A stretch of 64,000 nucleotides of DNA from Rhizobium sp. RM (GTDB lineage: Bacteria > Pseudomonadota > Alphaproteobacteria > Rhizobiales > Rhizobiaceae). The notes under the pieces were generated by a model that was not told the DNA's origin, did not search any database, and worked only from the letters and a program-made list of their open reading frames with translations. Shown one piece after another: positions 34,747 to 45,119 of this stretch; within the stretch, counting starts at the first letter, position 1; every line of letters begins with the position of its first letter. The position numbers and the translations under genes were made by a program. Where the stretch lies: contig NZ_JACAWV010000007.1 of NCBI RefSeq assembly GCF_013390595.1, positions 620,001-684,000 on the forward strand, written 5' to 3'.

Positions 34747-36825
34747 CTATTCGACAAAGATACGCACGCTTGATGCACGGCCATCGGCGTCAATCACCGT
34801 CAGTGTTGAAAAACCCTGGCCTTCGGGCTGCCATTCACTGCTACGGCGATGCGACGCATCCGGCAGAGGCCTGCCATTGGCAAGCCAGCGGAACGGCGCC
34901 CGTCCACCCTGTAGTTTCAGAACCAGCGGTGAAATGCCCGACTGACCTGAGAGCTCCACCCGCGCGCCTTCTGGCGGATAGACGATGCGAGGAGCCGTTT
35001 CGCGTCGAGAAGCCGATAGCAGGCCACTTGCCGTAACCGCAAAGCGGCGTTGATTGGCGGGAAGTTCACCGTGTGCGATACGCGCAACACCTGCCGGAGC
35101 CGCAGGCATAGGTGTCACCGGCAACCCCGACTTTTCAAATGCGTCAAAGAGGATCGGCGCTGCCGTGGCGTAACCGGCAATGCCGGGGACGGCACCGTTA
35201 TCTGCACGCCCGATCCACACGCCGATGGCGTGGCGACCGTCATAACCAACCGACCAAGCATCTCTGTAACCGTAGCTCGTCCCCGTCTTGTAGGCGATGC
35301 CACGCTGTTTCATGCCAAGCGGGGGCAAAACGCCTGAGAGAATATCCGAAACGTTCCAGAGTGCCGTGCTTGAGAACAGCGGATCACTTTCCATAATCTC
35401 TGGCATGCCACGAATGGCGTCACCCAGCCGGACCGGATTTCCACGATTGGCAAGCGCAGCATAAAGCTGGGTGAGATCGACTAGCGAAATCCCCGCTCCG
35501 CCCAGAGCAATGGCGAGGCCCGGCGCCTCATTGGGCGGCAGTACAAGCTTCACGTCGGCGCGACGGAACCGCACCATCAGCGCCGAGGGGCTGGTTGCAT
35601 CCAGCAGCTTCACAGCAGGAACGTTGAGTGAGAGTTGCAGCGCCTGCCGAATGCTGACATCGCCCTGGTATTGCATATCGAAGTTTCGCGGACGGTAGCC
35701 GGAGAAATCCGAGGGGCGATCCTCGATGATGGTCTCCTGCGCAACCAGCCCATTTTCGAAGGCAAGCCCGTAGATGAAGGGTTTGAGGGTCGAACCGGGA
35801 GAGCGCACCGCGCGGCTCATCTCCACAAAACCACGTCGCGCGGTGTCGAGGTAATCCGATGAACCGACCTCTGCAATGATCTCGCCACTAAGGCTATCGG
35901 CCATGACGATGGCGACTGACACATGGCTCCCAAGTTTTTCCGCAGCGTGGCGCGCAATGGTTTCAAATTCCCGCTGGATGGGAAGCGATAACGTGGAATG
36001 CGCCTCGCCCTTCCCGGCGAACTTCGCCTTGGCGAAGGCGGCCATGTGGGGGGCATAGGCCGGCAACTCCTGCCTTCTGGACGGCACCGAGGACAGCGCG
36101 GCACGGTCCGCCTCTCCCTCGCCGACGACGTTTGCAACAGCAACGCGCTGCAAGACCCGCTCTCTCGCCTCCTTGGCAGCAGCCGGAAAGCGGTCCGGTC
36201 TGCGTTTTTCCGGCAATTGCGGCAGCGCCACCAACAATGCCGCCTCGGCGCTATCCAGCCGCTTTGGCTCCTTTCCAAACCAGGCAAGGCTTGCCGCACG
36301 CACACCTTCCAGATTACCGCCATAGGGCGCAATGTTGAGGTAGAGGTCGAGAATGTCCGCTTTGCTCAAGCGTCTTTCGATCTGCAGGGCGCGCAAAACC
36401 TGTCGGAACTTCGCCGAGAACGATCTGTCGGCGCGGGGTTCAATCAGCCGCGCGACCTGCATCGACAGTGTCGACGCACCGGAGACGATACGCCCGTTGG
36501 TAACAAGTTGGGACGCCGCGCGCAGCAGCGCCCAGGGATCGATACCATGATGCTCGTAAAAGCGCTGATCCTCATAAGCCACCAGCATTCGGAGAAACTG
36601 CGGATCGACCTCCCTCGCCGTCGTCTTGAGCCGCCATCGTCCTTCCGTCGTTGCAAAGGCTCGCAACAACCGCCCGTCCCGGTCCAGGACTTCGAAGGAG
36701 CGTTGCGCAGCAGCATCCAGCGGAGGCGGATAGGCCTTGTCAAGCGTATCTATGCCAAAGACCGCGCCGCCGAGAAGCAGCGCGGCCGAGGAAATACTGA
36801 CAATAACAGCCCTTGCGCGCCTCAT
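34747..36825 (-). CDS. pbpC: Penicillin-binding protein 1C
   Basis: This 692-residue bifunctional enzyme has an N-terminal membrane helix and a GT51 glycosyltransferase with EDQRFYEHHGIDP (near 88). The transpeptidase has STLKPF (near 345), SLN and KTGTSYGYRDAW (near 511), and a small PbpC C-terminal domain follows. It makes and cross-links glycan strands in the periplasm. The stop lies 10 bases from that of the convergent PBP. Its ATG overlaps the alpha-2-macroglobulin stop by four bases; pbpC beside a bacterial alpha-2-macroglobulin is a conserved pair thought to serve envelope repair and defence. Confidence 0.95.
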   Translation of the reverse strand: MRRARAVIVSISSAALLLGGAVFGIDTLDKAYPPPLDAAAQRSFEVLDRDGRLLRAFATTEGRWRLKTTAREVDPQFLRMLVAYEDQRFYEHHGIDPWALLRAASQLVTNGRIVSGASTLSMQVARLIEPRADRSFSAKFRQVLRALQIERRLSKADILDLYLNIAPYGGNLEGVRAASLAWFGKEPKRLDSAEAALLVALPQLPEKRRPDRFPAAAKEARERVLQRVAVANVVGEGEADRAALSSVPSRRQELPAYAPHMAAFAKAKFAGKGEAHSTLSLPIQREFETIARHAAEKLGSHVSVAIVMADSLSGEIIAEVGSSDYLDTARRGFVEMSRAVRSPGSTLKPFIYGLAFENGLVAQETIIEDRPSDFSGYRPRNFDMQYQGDVSIRQALQLSLNVPAVKLLDATSPSALMVRFRRADVKLVLPPNEAPGLAIALGGAGISLVDLTQLYAALANRGNPVRLGDAIRGMPEIMESDPLFSSTALWNVSDILSGVLPPLGMKQRGIAYKTGTSYGYRDAWSVGYDGRHAIGVWIGRADNGAVPGIAGYATAAPILFDAFEKSGLPVTPMPAAPAGVARIAHGELPANQRRFAVTASGLLSASRRETAPRIVYPPEGARVELSGQSGISPLVLKLQGGRAPFRWLANGRPLPDASHRRSSEWQPEGQGFSTLTVIDADGRASSVRIFVE

Positions 36826-39800
36826 GGTGTCGCCGAACGCACCTCCATGCGACCTGTTGCCGTGCGAGCGGCAAATTGCGGGCGATACATGTCCTCTACC
36901 GTCGCGGCAGGGTGATCGTAGGTGCCCGGAGTTACGGCGCGCACGACATAGGCCAGTGTGATCTCCGAACTGTCGCCAGCGGTTCGGTCGAAGGCCGCCA
37001 CGAAGCGATCGTAGCGGAACTCCGTATGGGCAGCCTCGGTTTCGGGCAGCCAGTCGAAATTCGAAAGCGCTGCCGAATTGACGAGGCTCGGGTTGTCGAT
37101 CTCGAAGCCCGATGGCAACAGGTCAGTCACAAGGAGACGGGACTGCCAATCGTTTTGCGGCGCGACATTCAAAACCACGACATAACGTTCGTTCTGCACG
37201 ACCTCGCTCGGGTTCACCTCTTCGCCGTCCATCGAATAATAGGTGCGGTTGATCGTGAAACCGTCGCCCCCAGCAGCCAGAGGCTGAGCAGGCGGCGCCA
37301 CCGTGGTCACGACCGCCGTTACAGGATCAGGCGAAGCGTTGGAGATTTTCAGTGGTGTGCCGAGAAGCTCATCGCCGCTCATGCGTTTACCGAAACCGCC
37401 CGTCTGCAAATCCCCATTCACATCAATGCGGATGTCCTTGTCCTCACCCTTCACGGCACGAGCGGCAAGCAGCATCCAGGCCTGTTCCTGCGTGCTGGTA
37501 TAGGGTTTCTTTTCCCATTCTTTCGATACGGCACCGGCAAGTTGCGGCACGACAGCGGGAACGGGGCGGCTTTCCGCAGCCAGCGCCAACGACGCTGCAC
37601 CGTCACGCAACGGTGAGCCATAGTCAGCACGGGCAAAGCTGACATTGGTGACACGGCTCGCCATATCCAGCGATGCACCAAAGATGCTCTTGGACCGGGC
37701 CGCATCGCCATAGAGCGACAGTGCTGCCGCGATCTGGGCTTTTGAGAGCGGCGTCGGGAAATCTGCAAGCGCCGTATCGGCATAATATCTGAGATCGTTG
37801 ATAGCAGCCTTGCGGTTACGTGCCAGCACGTAGAGCGAATAGGCAATCTCGTTGCCGCGATCCTTGACATTGCTGTCATAGGAAAGGCCATTCTGCAGAT
37901 TGCTGAGCGCCTGGACCATGGCCTGTTCCGGAACGTCATAACCTTGTTCGCGGGCACGCGTCAGGAAATCGCTGACATAAGAGTCAAGCCACAGGTCGCC
38001 GTATCCGGGTGACCAAAGGCCGAAGCTGCCGGAACTCGACTGGAACGACAGAACGCGGTAGATCGCCTCCTGGACGCGCTTGCGCATCTCCGGATCTTCG
38101 GCAATCCCACTGTCTTTCGTCAACTCGGAGAGATAAAGCAGCGGCAGGGCACGGCTGGTGGTCTGTTCGGCGCAGCCATAGGGATATTTGTCCAGCATCA
38201 TCACCAGAGCCGGAATATCGAAAGCGGGTGAACGCGTCACATTGACCGCAACGGACGCACCAAGCAGCATGCTGTCAGCCAACAGGTCACCGTTGATCGT
38301 CAAGCTGCTATTGGGGGCAATCCGTATTTCACGGCGCGTCGTGACAGGCAGAACCGCTGGACGCACCGGAATGGTCAACGCCTGCTCCAATGCGACACCG
38401 CTGTTGTTCGAGACCTTGATGGTGATCGCGCCGTTCCCCGGCAATTCACCCGTCAGCGGAACGGTCAGCGAGGTCTTACCGCCCTTATCGAGTGACAGCA
38501 CCTGCGAAACCTCGCCTTGATCAACGGTGAGCGCCGTATTGCTGGTAACATCGAGCCGGTAGTCGCCAGCCCCGCCATCGGTGTTAGCGATATCGAGCCT
38601 TAATTGCGACTGATCACCCGGGGCAAGAAACTTCGGCGCGCTGGCAGTGACCACCACAGGATCACGGATCACCGCATCGGAGACCGCATGGCCCACCCCG
38701 TCCTTCGTCCAGGCAACCGCCATTATGCGAGCTGTTCCGTTGAACTGGGGTATATCGAAGCTGATAGTTGCCTTGCCATCCGCATCGAGTGCGACGGGAC
38801 CTGCAAAAAAGGCGACCAGCTTTTCAGTGGGTGGGCTACCCTGCAACGCCACCTGCCCGCCGTCACCACCTGTGCGAAGCCGGCCTGTTGCGCCGAGTGA
38901 ACCGTCGATCAGACGCCCATAGAGATCGCGTATTTCCAAACCGAGACGCCGCTGGCCAAAGTACCAGTCATCCGGCTTTGGTGGCTCGTAACGCGTAAGA
39001 TTCAAAATACCGACATCAACTGCAGCTACGGTGATGTAGGCCTGTTCGCCGATACCAGCCCCCGTTACCGTCACAGGTATTTCAAGCGGCTGGCGCGGCA
39101 GCGTTTGTTTGGCAGCACCAAGCGACACATTCAGCTTGCGTTCGGCGGGATCAACGCCAAGCCATTTGATACCGATGGCACGCATCGGCATACGGCTTTC
39201 CTGCGCATCTCCTGGACGGAACAACGTCGCCGTCACATAGGCGCCTGCACCCCACGCCTCGGTAACCGGAAGTTCGATCTCACCGCCACCTTCACCGATC
39301 TCGACATTCTGTACGGCGATCAGCTTCTCGGAACCTGCCGTTATCATGACCTCGCCCGCAAAACGGGGAGACACCCTGAGCTTGGCGGTGTCGCCAATCT
39401 TATAGCTTGCCTTGTCGAGCGCAATTTCAAGAGCGTCCGGCGTTTCCGTAGAGCTTGCCTCAACATAGAAACCGGCATCAAATTCAACGCTGGAGACTGG
39501 CGCGGCGGCACCAGTGCCCTCAACTTCTAGCCTGTAGCGGCCCCAGGTCACCGGCACGGAAATTTCACCCCCGTCAGCCGAGAGGGAAAGGTTTCCGGTT
39601 TCCATCTGTTTGGTAAACTCCACCGGCTCATACCGCCAGGAGTTGCCCTGACGATACCACTGGTAGTTTCGCTCAACCTTGATGAGCTTCCAGTTGAGCC
39701 CACTCATGGCCTGCTTTACGCCGTCTGCGGAGACCCCAATGACATGGAAGCGACCAATGGAATTCTGTGCCAGATCACCGGAAAACTGCGGCTTGATGCC

Positions 39801-42269
39801 GATCATCGCGCCCTCACCCTTGATCGGCAGCGACAACGAGCGTTCCACAGCGCGCCCACCTGCTTCCTGCATGCGCACCGTGATGTTGGCGGACAGCATT
39901 TGCGTGGTCGACGGCAGGTCCGTCAGATTGACGTTGAAACTTGCCTTACCCTCCTCGTCCAGAGCCGGCAGATCCGCGAGAGTTGTCCGGTTTTCTTCTT
40001 CGGTTTCTTCGTCAGCAAGACCAAAGACGTACCCTTCGAACGCGGAATTGCTCCGTGTTGGTTTGATGCCGACTTCGCCTTCAAGCGTCAGGCCGGCCGC
40101 CGGCGCTCCGTAAAGATAACGGCCATCCACATCGATTGCGGCATCTTGTGCCGGAACGATCTCCTTCACCTTGCTTGAAAGATCGAACTCCGTACGATCC
40201 GGCACGAAATCGTCGACGAGGAAACTCTTTTCACTGATTGCAGCCGTTTTCGGATCGGTGTGAATGCGCAACGTCCAGGTGCCGCGCATGGCATTTTCCT
40301 GCAGAGGCAGATCCACCGCATAACCGCCAAGTGTCTTTCCGTCGCTGACGAAGCGCCGGTCTTCCACGCCATCAGGGCGAGAGAAGATGAAGGTGAGCGG
40401 CAGGTTCTCGATTGCCTTGCCATCCACGTCCCGCGCCAGTGCAGCGGAATGCACCGTTTCTCCTGCCCGGTAGATGCCGCGTTCCGTCCAGGAAAACACG
40501 TCGATCGCACCGGGAGCAGCCCGACCGGTGACACCTCTGTCGGAAAGATCAAAGCCGGCCCGTGTCATATCCAGGAAGACATAATCCTTGTCGCCATTGC
40601 GCGCGGTCAGAATTGCCGGTGCTTGAGCCGCCGAACCGCGCATCAGTCCGGCCGAAAAGGTAGCTCTACCATCGCCATCGGTTTTTGCAGTTCCAAGAAC
40701 TTCGTTGTTCTTCGCCAACAATTGCAGGTCGACATCTGCCAATGGTTTTGCGGTACCAAGTGAGCGGACGAAAACGTTAAGACCGTCCGTTCCGGCATAG
40801 GTCGTGATGCCGGTGTCGGAAACCAGGAACCATTGGGTGGCGCGCGAATCCCAATCTTCAGGCTGTGTGCCGGGCGGCGTCGCCGTCAGCACGTAGATTC
40901 CGGCCTTACGCTCGGGAAGCGCCTCATCCACCGGAAAGCTGGTAATGACGTCCTTGTTGAGGTCTGGCTGAATTTCGATTGCACCTTGCCAGACCAGTTC
41001 ACCGATTTCATTTTCGATACGACCGGCATTATAGCCATCCATCTGCGTCAGGAACTGAGAGTTCGCCAGAAGCGCCGTGATGTTGCGATCGCCAATGCGG
41101 TAAAGTTTCAAGTCCGCCGTGTCTGCATTGACGGAAACGATCGGGATGCCGCGCCGGGCCGAGCCGGGCAGCACGAAATTCTCTCCGGTAAAACGTACGC
41201 TCGCAGCACGATCTCTGACATAAACATCCAGATCAACCTGCTTTTCGAGCGGCTCATCGACCGATGACGGCAGACCAGCGCGAAACGCGATTTTGTAGCG
41301 TTGGCCATGTGTCAGACCCTCGACACAAATCTCGCTGTTTTTCGCGTCGATTGCCTTGGGGGCGGCGCCGTCCAGTGTCACGAAGGAGGAGTAATCAACA
41401 CCGTTCTTGACGAGCGGTTCGGAAAACTGCGCGCAGGCGCGTGGGCTGACACTGTCCGTATCCACCGTGTTGCCGATGATGCGGAAGCCCTGCCGGCTGC
41501 GCAGATCGGCATAAGCAGCTTCTGTTTCAGCCGTATCGACGAGCGCAAGGCTTGCCTTGTAGGCGTTCAGGGCGGCCCGGTAACTTTGCGTTCTCTCGAA
41601 AGCCTGCGCCAGACGATTGAGCGCTTCTGTTCTGGCGCTGACGGTGCGGCTCAATTGGTAAGCATTGAGCGCGGCCGAGGCAGCCTGACCGGCAATCGAA
41701 TAATTATCTGTCACCTGCGCGGCAGCGCCGGCAAGCTCAGCCCAGAGCGCTCCATCATCGGGGGCGAGCGCAAGCGCCGATTTATAGGTTTCGACCGCCT
41801 CCGGAATGGTGCCGGCGGCCGCCTGCTGCCTCGCCGTTTCCAGAAGGCCTTCGAGCCCCTGCTCGTCGCTTGCTTCCAGACCCGCTTTCAGCTTGCGCGC
41901 TTCCTGCTGGAGGCTTTCTGAAATGAACGACAGACGCTGCGGTGCGCCAATATCCGGTTCAGCAACGGTTTCTACCACCTTGCCCGCCACAGCGCCCGGA
42001 AATGCGTTAAGCTGATTGAAATCCGATTTCAGGAAGCACCATTTCACCTTCGGATTGTAGGTAAATGCCTTGCAGGCCGCATCGCCCACGCAAATCTCAC
42101 CGCATTGCTCCAGCGAGACATTCTGCTCGGTGCGCAAATCGAAACCGAAATAATCGCCATTCTTGGTTGTGACGATCTTTCGCGATGGCTCTGCCGCCAA
42201 GCCTGGAAGAATGGTGGAAACCGTTGCCAGAACAACGACAGAAGCCCGAACGATAGCACGCAGCGACAT
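36822..42269 (-). CDS. Bacterial alpha-2-macroglobulin family protein with PAN domain
   Basis: This is a 1815-residue exported protein. It has a signal peptide (VVVLATVSTILPGLAA, no lipobox) and a PAN/apple-like Cys domain at about 35-85 (C-GEIC-VGDAACKAFTY-KWCFLKSDF). A TPR-like helical region (about 110-235), repeated macroglobulin beta domains and the thioester motif PYGCAEQ near residue 1364 follow. Known role: periplasmic protease trap that covalently captures proteases entering damaged envelopes. The start at 42269 has GGGAGA upstream. It is translationally coupled to pbpC. Unlike E. coli YfhM it does not appear to be a lipoprotein. Confidence 0.94.
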   Translation of the reverse strand: MSLRAIVRASVVVLATVSTILPGLAAEPSRKIVTTKNGDYFGFDLRTEQNVSLEQCGEICVGDAACKAFTYNPKVKWCFLKSDFNQLNAFPGAVAGKVVETVAEPDIGAPQRLSFISESLQQEARKLKAGLEASDEQGLEGLLETARQQAAAGTIPEAVETYKSALALAPDDGALWAELAGAAAQVTDNYSIAGQAASAALNAYQLSRTVSARTEALNRLAQAFERTQSYRAALNAYKASLALVDTAETEAAYADLRSRQGFRIIGNTVDTDSVSPRACAQFSEPLVKNGVDYSSFVTLDGAAPKAIDAKNSEICVEGLTHGQRYKIAFRAGLPSSVDEPLEKQVDLDVYVRDRAASVRFTGENFVLPGSARRGIPIVSVNADTADLKLYRIGDRNITALLANSQFLTQMDGYNAGRIENEIGELVWQGAIEIQPDLNKDVITSFPVDEALPERKAGIYVLTATPPGTQPEDWDSRATQWFLVSDTGITTYAGTDGLNVFVRSLGTAKPLADVDLQLLAKNNEVLGTAKTDGDGRATFSAGLMRGSAAQAPAILTARNGDKDYVFLDMTRAGFDLSDRGVTGRAAPGAIDVFSWTERGIYRAGETVHSAALARDVDGKAIENLPLTFIFSRPDGVEDRRFVSDGKTLGGYAVDLPLQENAMRGTWTLRIHTDPKTAAISEKSFLVDDFVPDRTEFDLSSKVKEIVPAQDAAIDVDGRYLYGAPAAGLTLEGEVGIKPTRSNSAFEGYVFGLADEETEEENRTTLADLPALDEEGKASFNVNLTDLPSTTQMLSANITVRMQEAGGRAVERSLSLPIKGEGAMIGIKPQFSGDLAQNSIGRFHVIGVSADGVKQAMSGLNWKLIKVERNYQWYRQGNSWRYEPVEFTKQMETGNLSLSADGGEISVPVTWGRYRLEVEGTGAAAPVSSVEFDAGFYVEASSTETPDALEIALDKASYKIGDTAKLRVSPRFAGEVMITAGSEKLIAVQNVEIGEGGGEIELPVTEAWGAGAYVTATLFRPGDAQESRMPMRAIGIKWLGVDPAERKLNVSLGAAKQTLPRQPLEIPVTVTGAGIGEQAYITVAAVDVGILNLTRYEPPKPDDWYFGQRRLGLEIRDLYGRLIDGSLGATGRLRTGGDGGQVALQGSPPTEKLVAFFAGPVALDADGKATISFDIPQFNGTARIMAVAWTKDGVGHAVSDAVIRDPVVVTASAPKFLAPGDQSQLRLDIANTDGGAGDYRLDVTSNTALTVDQGEVSQVLSLDKGGKTSLTVPLTGELPGNGAITIKVSNNSGVALEQALTIPVRPAVLPVTTRREIRIAPNSSLTINGDLLADSMLLGASVAVNVTRSPAFDIPALVMMLDKYPYGCAEQTTSRALPLLYLSELTKDSGIAEDPEMRKRVQEAIYRVLSFQSSSGSFGLWSPGYGDLWLDSYVSDFLTRAREQGYDVPEQAMVQALSNLQNGLSYDSNVKDRGNEIAYSLYVLARNRKAAINDLRYYADTALADFPTPLSKAQIAAALSLYGDAARSKSIFGASLDMASRVTNVSFARADYGSPLRDGAASLALAAESRPVPAVVPQLAGAVSKEWEKKPYTSTQEQAWMLLAARAVKGEDKDIRIDVNGDLQTGGFGKRMSGDELLGTPLKISNASPDPVTAVVTTVAPPAQPLAAGGDGFTINRTYYSMDGEEVNPSEVVQNERYVVVLNVAPQNDWQSRLLVTDLLPSGFEIDNPSLVNSAALSNFDWLPETEAAHTEFRYDRFVAAFDRTAGDSSEITLAYVVRAVTPGTYDHPAATVEDMYRPQFAARTATGRMEVRSATP

Positions 42270-42382
42270 CAGTTTTCTCCCCCGTACAGATGCTGGCCGG
42301 ACTCTGGCCAAATCCACGCACAGTTGTCAACGCGTCATCGCCAATTTGCGGCATGACTGCGCCGAACGGGGTAAACGGAAAA

Positions 42383-42571
42383 TCAGTCTTCTATTTTGCG
42401 GGCTTCCGAAATCAGCATGATCGGCACACCATCGCGAATGGGATAGGCCAGTCTGGCACTTTCCGAGACAAGTTCGTTGCGGGAACGGTCATAGGACAAG
42501 CCGCCTTTGGTCAAAGGACAAACCAGAAGCTCCAGCAGCTTCGGGTCGACATTGCTCATCCTGTCGTCCAT
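42383..42571 (-). CDS. Trm112-family protein
   Basis: This 62-residue protein has the YcaR/Trm112 pattern: [20 protein letters not shown], then [13 protein letters not shown]. One CP motif remains, while the second zinc-binding Cys pair is absent, as in many alphaproteobacterial members. Eukaryotic Trm112 activates methyltransferases; the bacterial role is unclear. AGGAGC lies 7 bases before the ATG. It follows the Lon-N-domain gene by 15 bases in the same direction, so they are one operon. Confidence 0.9.
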   Translation of the reverse strand: MDDRMSNVDPKLLELLVCPLTKGGLSYDRSRNELVSESARLAYPIRDGVPIMLISEARKIED

Positions 42572-42586
42572 CAGCCCGCTCCTGCC

Positions 42587-43261
42587 CTATTGCAAAATAT
42601 TGCCGTTCTCGCCGCCACCTTGAGCGAGAAGAATCTCTGTAATTGCAATGAGTGTCTCAGCCCGTGTCTTCAAATCAGGAGCTTCCAGAAGCGCCTGTTT
42701 TTCTGCGGGGCCGAAAGGTGACATCATCGAAAGGGAGTTGACGAGCACGCGATTGCCCGCGCGCTCCACGCTTTCCCAGTCTGCTTCAAGCTGATTGGCA
42801 TCAAGAAAGGCGCGGAAAACGCGCAACAGGTTGTTACGATCCACAGCATCTTCGTCGTAGTCACCGGAAAGATCGGCAATGAATGGTGCATGCACAAAGC
42901 TGCGGTATGGCTTTCCCGCCGCATCCACTTCCTTGAGCAGACGGAAACGGCAAACACCCGTAAGCGAAATCAGATAACGGCCGTCGCCGGTTTCGGAAAA
43001 TGAAGTGATACGACCAAGACAACCCACGGAACTCAGCGCTCCACCCTCGGTGCCTGTATCGATTGCGTGAAGTGCGGGCTGAACCATGCCAATGAGGCGA
43101 TCACTCGCCAGTGCCCGGTCGATCATCGCCAGATATCGAGGTTCGAAGATATTCAGCGGAAGATGCCCTTCCGGCAGGAGAAGCGCTCCCGGCAGGGGGA
43201 AAACCGGGACTGTTTCCGGCAGATCGTCGCTCTTCACATATCTCGCATTTCCGATATGCAT
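42587..43261 (-). CDS. Lon N-terminal (substrate-binding) domain protein
   Basis: This 224-residue stand-alone LON substrate-binding domain has VPVFPLPGALLLPEGHLPLNIFEPRYLAM near residues 20-48 and IGMVQP, with no ATPase or protease domain. The function is unknown; such proteins may bind unfolded substrates. The start at 43261 has GAGGG about ten bases upstream. It lies between the thioredoxin/TPR protein and Trm112 on the minus strand and forms an operon with them. Confidence 0.9.
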   Translation of the reverse strand: MHIGNARYVKSDDLPETVPVFPLPGALLLPEGHLPLNIFEPRYLAMIDRALASDRLIGMVQPALHAIDTGTEGGALSSVGCLGRITSFSETGDGRYLISLTGVCRFRLLKEVDAAGKPYRSFVHAPFIADLSGDYDEDAVDRNNLLRVFRAFLDANQLEADWESVERAGNRVLVNSLSMMSPFGPAEKQALLEAPDLKTRAETLIAITEILLAQGGGENGNILQ

Positions 43262-43327
43262 GGGAATGAACCCTCTATTTTCCGGAGTACCGGTCGATCC
43301 CGATGGTATCGACCGGTCATCTCCACA

Positions 43328-44296
43328 TTACGAAAACAGGATCGCCGAAAGCTTCCTGCGTCCGGCCACCGTCGCAGGGTCTTTGAAGCCCCAGGCCTCG
43401 AAAAACTCCAGCAGTTGCCGACGCGCGCCGTCTTCATCGAATTCGCGGTCCTTGCGCATGATGTAGAGCAGATGGTCGGCTGCTTCATCACGCTTGCCTT
43501 GAACGTTCAGAACCTTGGCAAGTTTCATTCGGGATTCGTGATGATCCGGATTTGTTGCCAGATCGCGCTCGAGGGCCGTCGCATCGCCGAGTTTACGGGC
43601 TTCCTCATATTGAGCGATCTTCTTGGCAACGAGCTGGATGCCCGCATCTTCAGACAATTCTGGCGGCAGCGAAGACACAAGCTCGCCAGCCCTTTCGTAT
43701 TCTCCAACGGCGATCATGCACTCGGCGATACCTGCAATCGCGGCTGCATTGTCCGGGTCAGCCTGCATGACCGCACCGAACAGCTGTGCTGCGCCTTCGT
43801 GATCGCCATCCGCCACAAGCTGTTTTGCTTCGGCCAGCACAGCTTCGATCTGGGCTTTCGGATCACCTGCATCGGGACCAGCAATCTTGTCGATAAACTG
43901 ACGGATCTGGCTTTCGGGAACAGCGCCCATGAAACCATCAACCGGGCGACCATCAGCAAAGGCGACGATGGCCGGGATTGACTGGATGCCAAGCTGGCCG
44001 GGAATTGAGGGATGATCGTCGATATTCAGCTTTACCAGCTTCACGCGACCATTGGCTTCGTTGATGACCTTTTCCAGAACCGGCGTCAGCTGTTTGCATG
44101 GGCCGCACCACGGCGCCCAGAAATCCACCAGCACCGGCTGATTGCGCGATTCCTCAAGAACATCCTTGGAGAAAGCGGCGGTCGTCGTATCCTTGATGTG
44201 GCCGGAGGCAGCGCCATTAAGCTCCCCGCCGAATTGCGCGGTTGCAGACATCTGCCCGCCGTAGGAACTGCCGTAAGGGTTGTTCGTGCCGCTCAT
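43328..44296 (-). CDS. Thioredoxin-TPR protein (CnoX/YbbN-like)
   Basis: The 322-residue protein has a disordered Gly/Asn-rich N-terminus, a thioredoxin domain with the full redox motif WCGPC (63-67) and a TPR-containing C-terminal half (about 150-322). It matches the co-chaperone group CnoX/YbbN. E. coli YbbN lacks an active CxxC, whereas this one keeps it, so it may act as both a reductase and a holdase. The start at 44296 (GGAGA upstream) is used. It is first in the trx-LON-Trm112 operon. Confidence 0.9.
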   Translation of the reverse strand: MSGTNNPYGSSYGGQMSATAQFGGELNGAASGHIKDTTTAAFSKDVLEESRNQPVLVDFWAPWCGPCKQLTPVLEKVINEANGRVKLVKLNIDDHPSIPGQLGIQSIPAIVAFADGRPVDGFMGAVPESQIRQFIDKIAGPDAGDPKAQIEAVLAEAKQLVADGDHEGAAQLFGAVMQADPDNAAAIAGIAECMIAVGEYERAGELVSSLPPELSEDAGIQLVAKKIAQYEEARKLGDATALERDLATNPDHHESRMKLAKVLNVQGKRDEAADHLLYIMRKDREFDEDGARRQLLEFFEAWGFKDPATVAGRRKLSAILFS

Positions 44297-44351
44297 GCCG
44301 GTCTCCAATGGTACCTGTCGTTTTCGTCTCTATTAACGCAAAGATCGTATC

Positions 44352-44861
44352 TCACTCGCTCACTTTCAAGACAAGCGGCGCATGGCCGGTCGCCTCCAGA
44401 AAGCGAATAAGGTCCTGCTTGCCAACCGTCGTCGTCGCATTGTTGGACAGCGGGTGACCGTTGATCAGTTCGTTCTCCATAAGAGCGCTGTCGAGCACAA
44501 AAGTCACGTCGTTGTTGACGTCATTGATCGCGCCAAAAACGGTGACCGATCCAGGAACGACGCCAAGATACTCCAGCATCTTTTCCGGCCTGCCAAAGGA
44601 AACGCGGCTTGCCGCACCGATCACTTTGTGAACGCTCTTGAGGTCGACGGAGGCATTTTCTTCCACCGTCAGAACAAAATACTTGTCCTTCTTGTCCTTT
44701 ACGAACAGGTTCTTGGTATGACCACCGGGGATGAGATCACGCAGCGACTGGGATTCAGCGACGGTAAAAACCGGCTCATGCTGTTTCGTGCTGTGTGAGA
44801 TGCCAAGCTTGTCCAGAAGCTTGAAGAGTTCATCCGCCGTCTTGGGAGAAATTTCCGTCAT
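44352..44861 (-). CDS. YbaK/ProX-type aminoacyl-tRNA deacylase
   Basis: The 169-residue YbaK-domain protein includes EPVFTVAESQSLRDLIPGGHTKNLFVKDKK and the GAINDVNNDVTFVLDSAL stretch, the layout of free-standing prolyl-tRNA-synthetase-associated domains (ProXp-ala/PrdX). These hydrolyse mischarged tRNAs such as Ala-tRNA-Pro. The starts GTG 44870 and ATG 44861 are both possible; GCGGG precedes the ATG. It is monocistronic and divergent from tRNA-Gly. Confidence 0.88.
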   Translation of the reverse strand: MTEISPKTADELFKLLDKLGISHSTKQHEPVFTVAESQSLRDLIPGGHTKNLFVKDKKDKYFVLTVEENASVDLKSVHKVIGAASRVSFGRPEKMLEYLGVVPGSVTVFGAINDVNNDVTFVLDSALMENELINGHPLSNNATTTVGKQDLIRFLEATGHAPLVLKVSE

Positions 44862-45119
44862 ATCCCGCACCTGTCGCTCTCGATTCTCGGACCATTGTCT
44901 TTCTGAATAAGCACGCTGGCTACCGCTGGCAACGGGCGGAAATCCTGCCGCGATGAAAAAATCCAGCCATTTCCGCTACTTGTCGAATTTTCGCGGGTTT
45001 TGTTCGTATTTTTGTCATTTCCCTGTTGCATTCCAAAATCGATTGAGCGATATAGCGCCCGTCGCCGCAACACTGGTGACCCACGGTTCAGCTTACTACC
45101 CCGAACCGTTGGCTTATGA

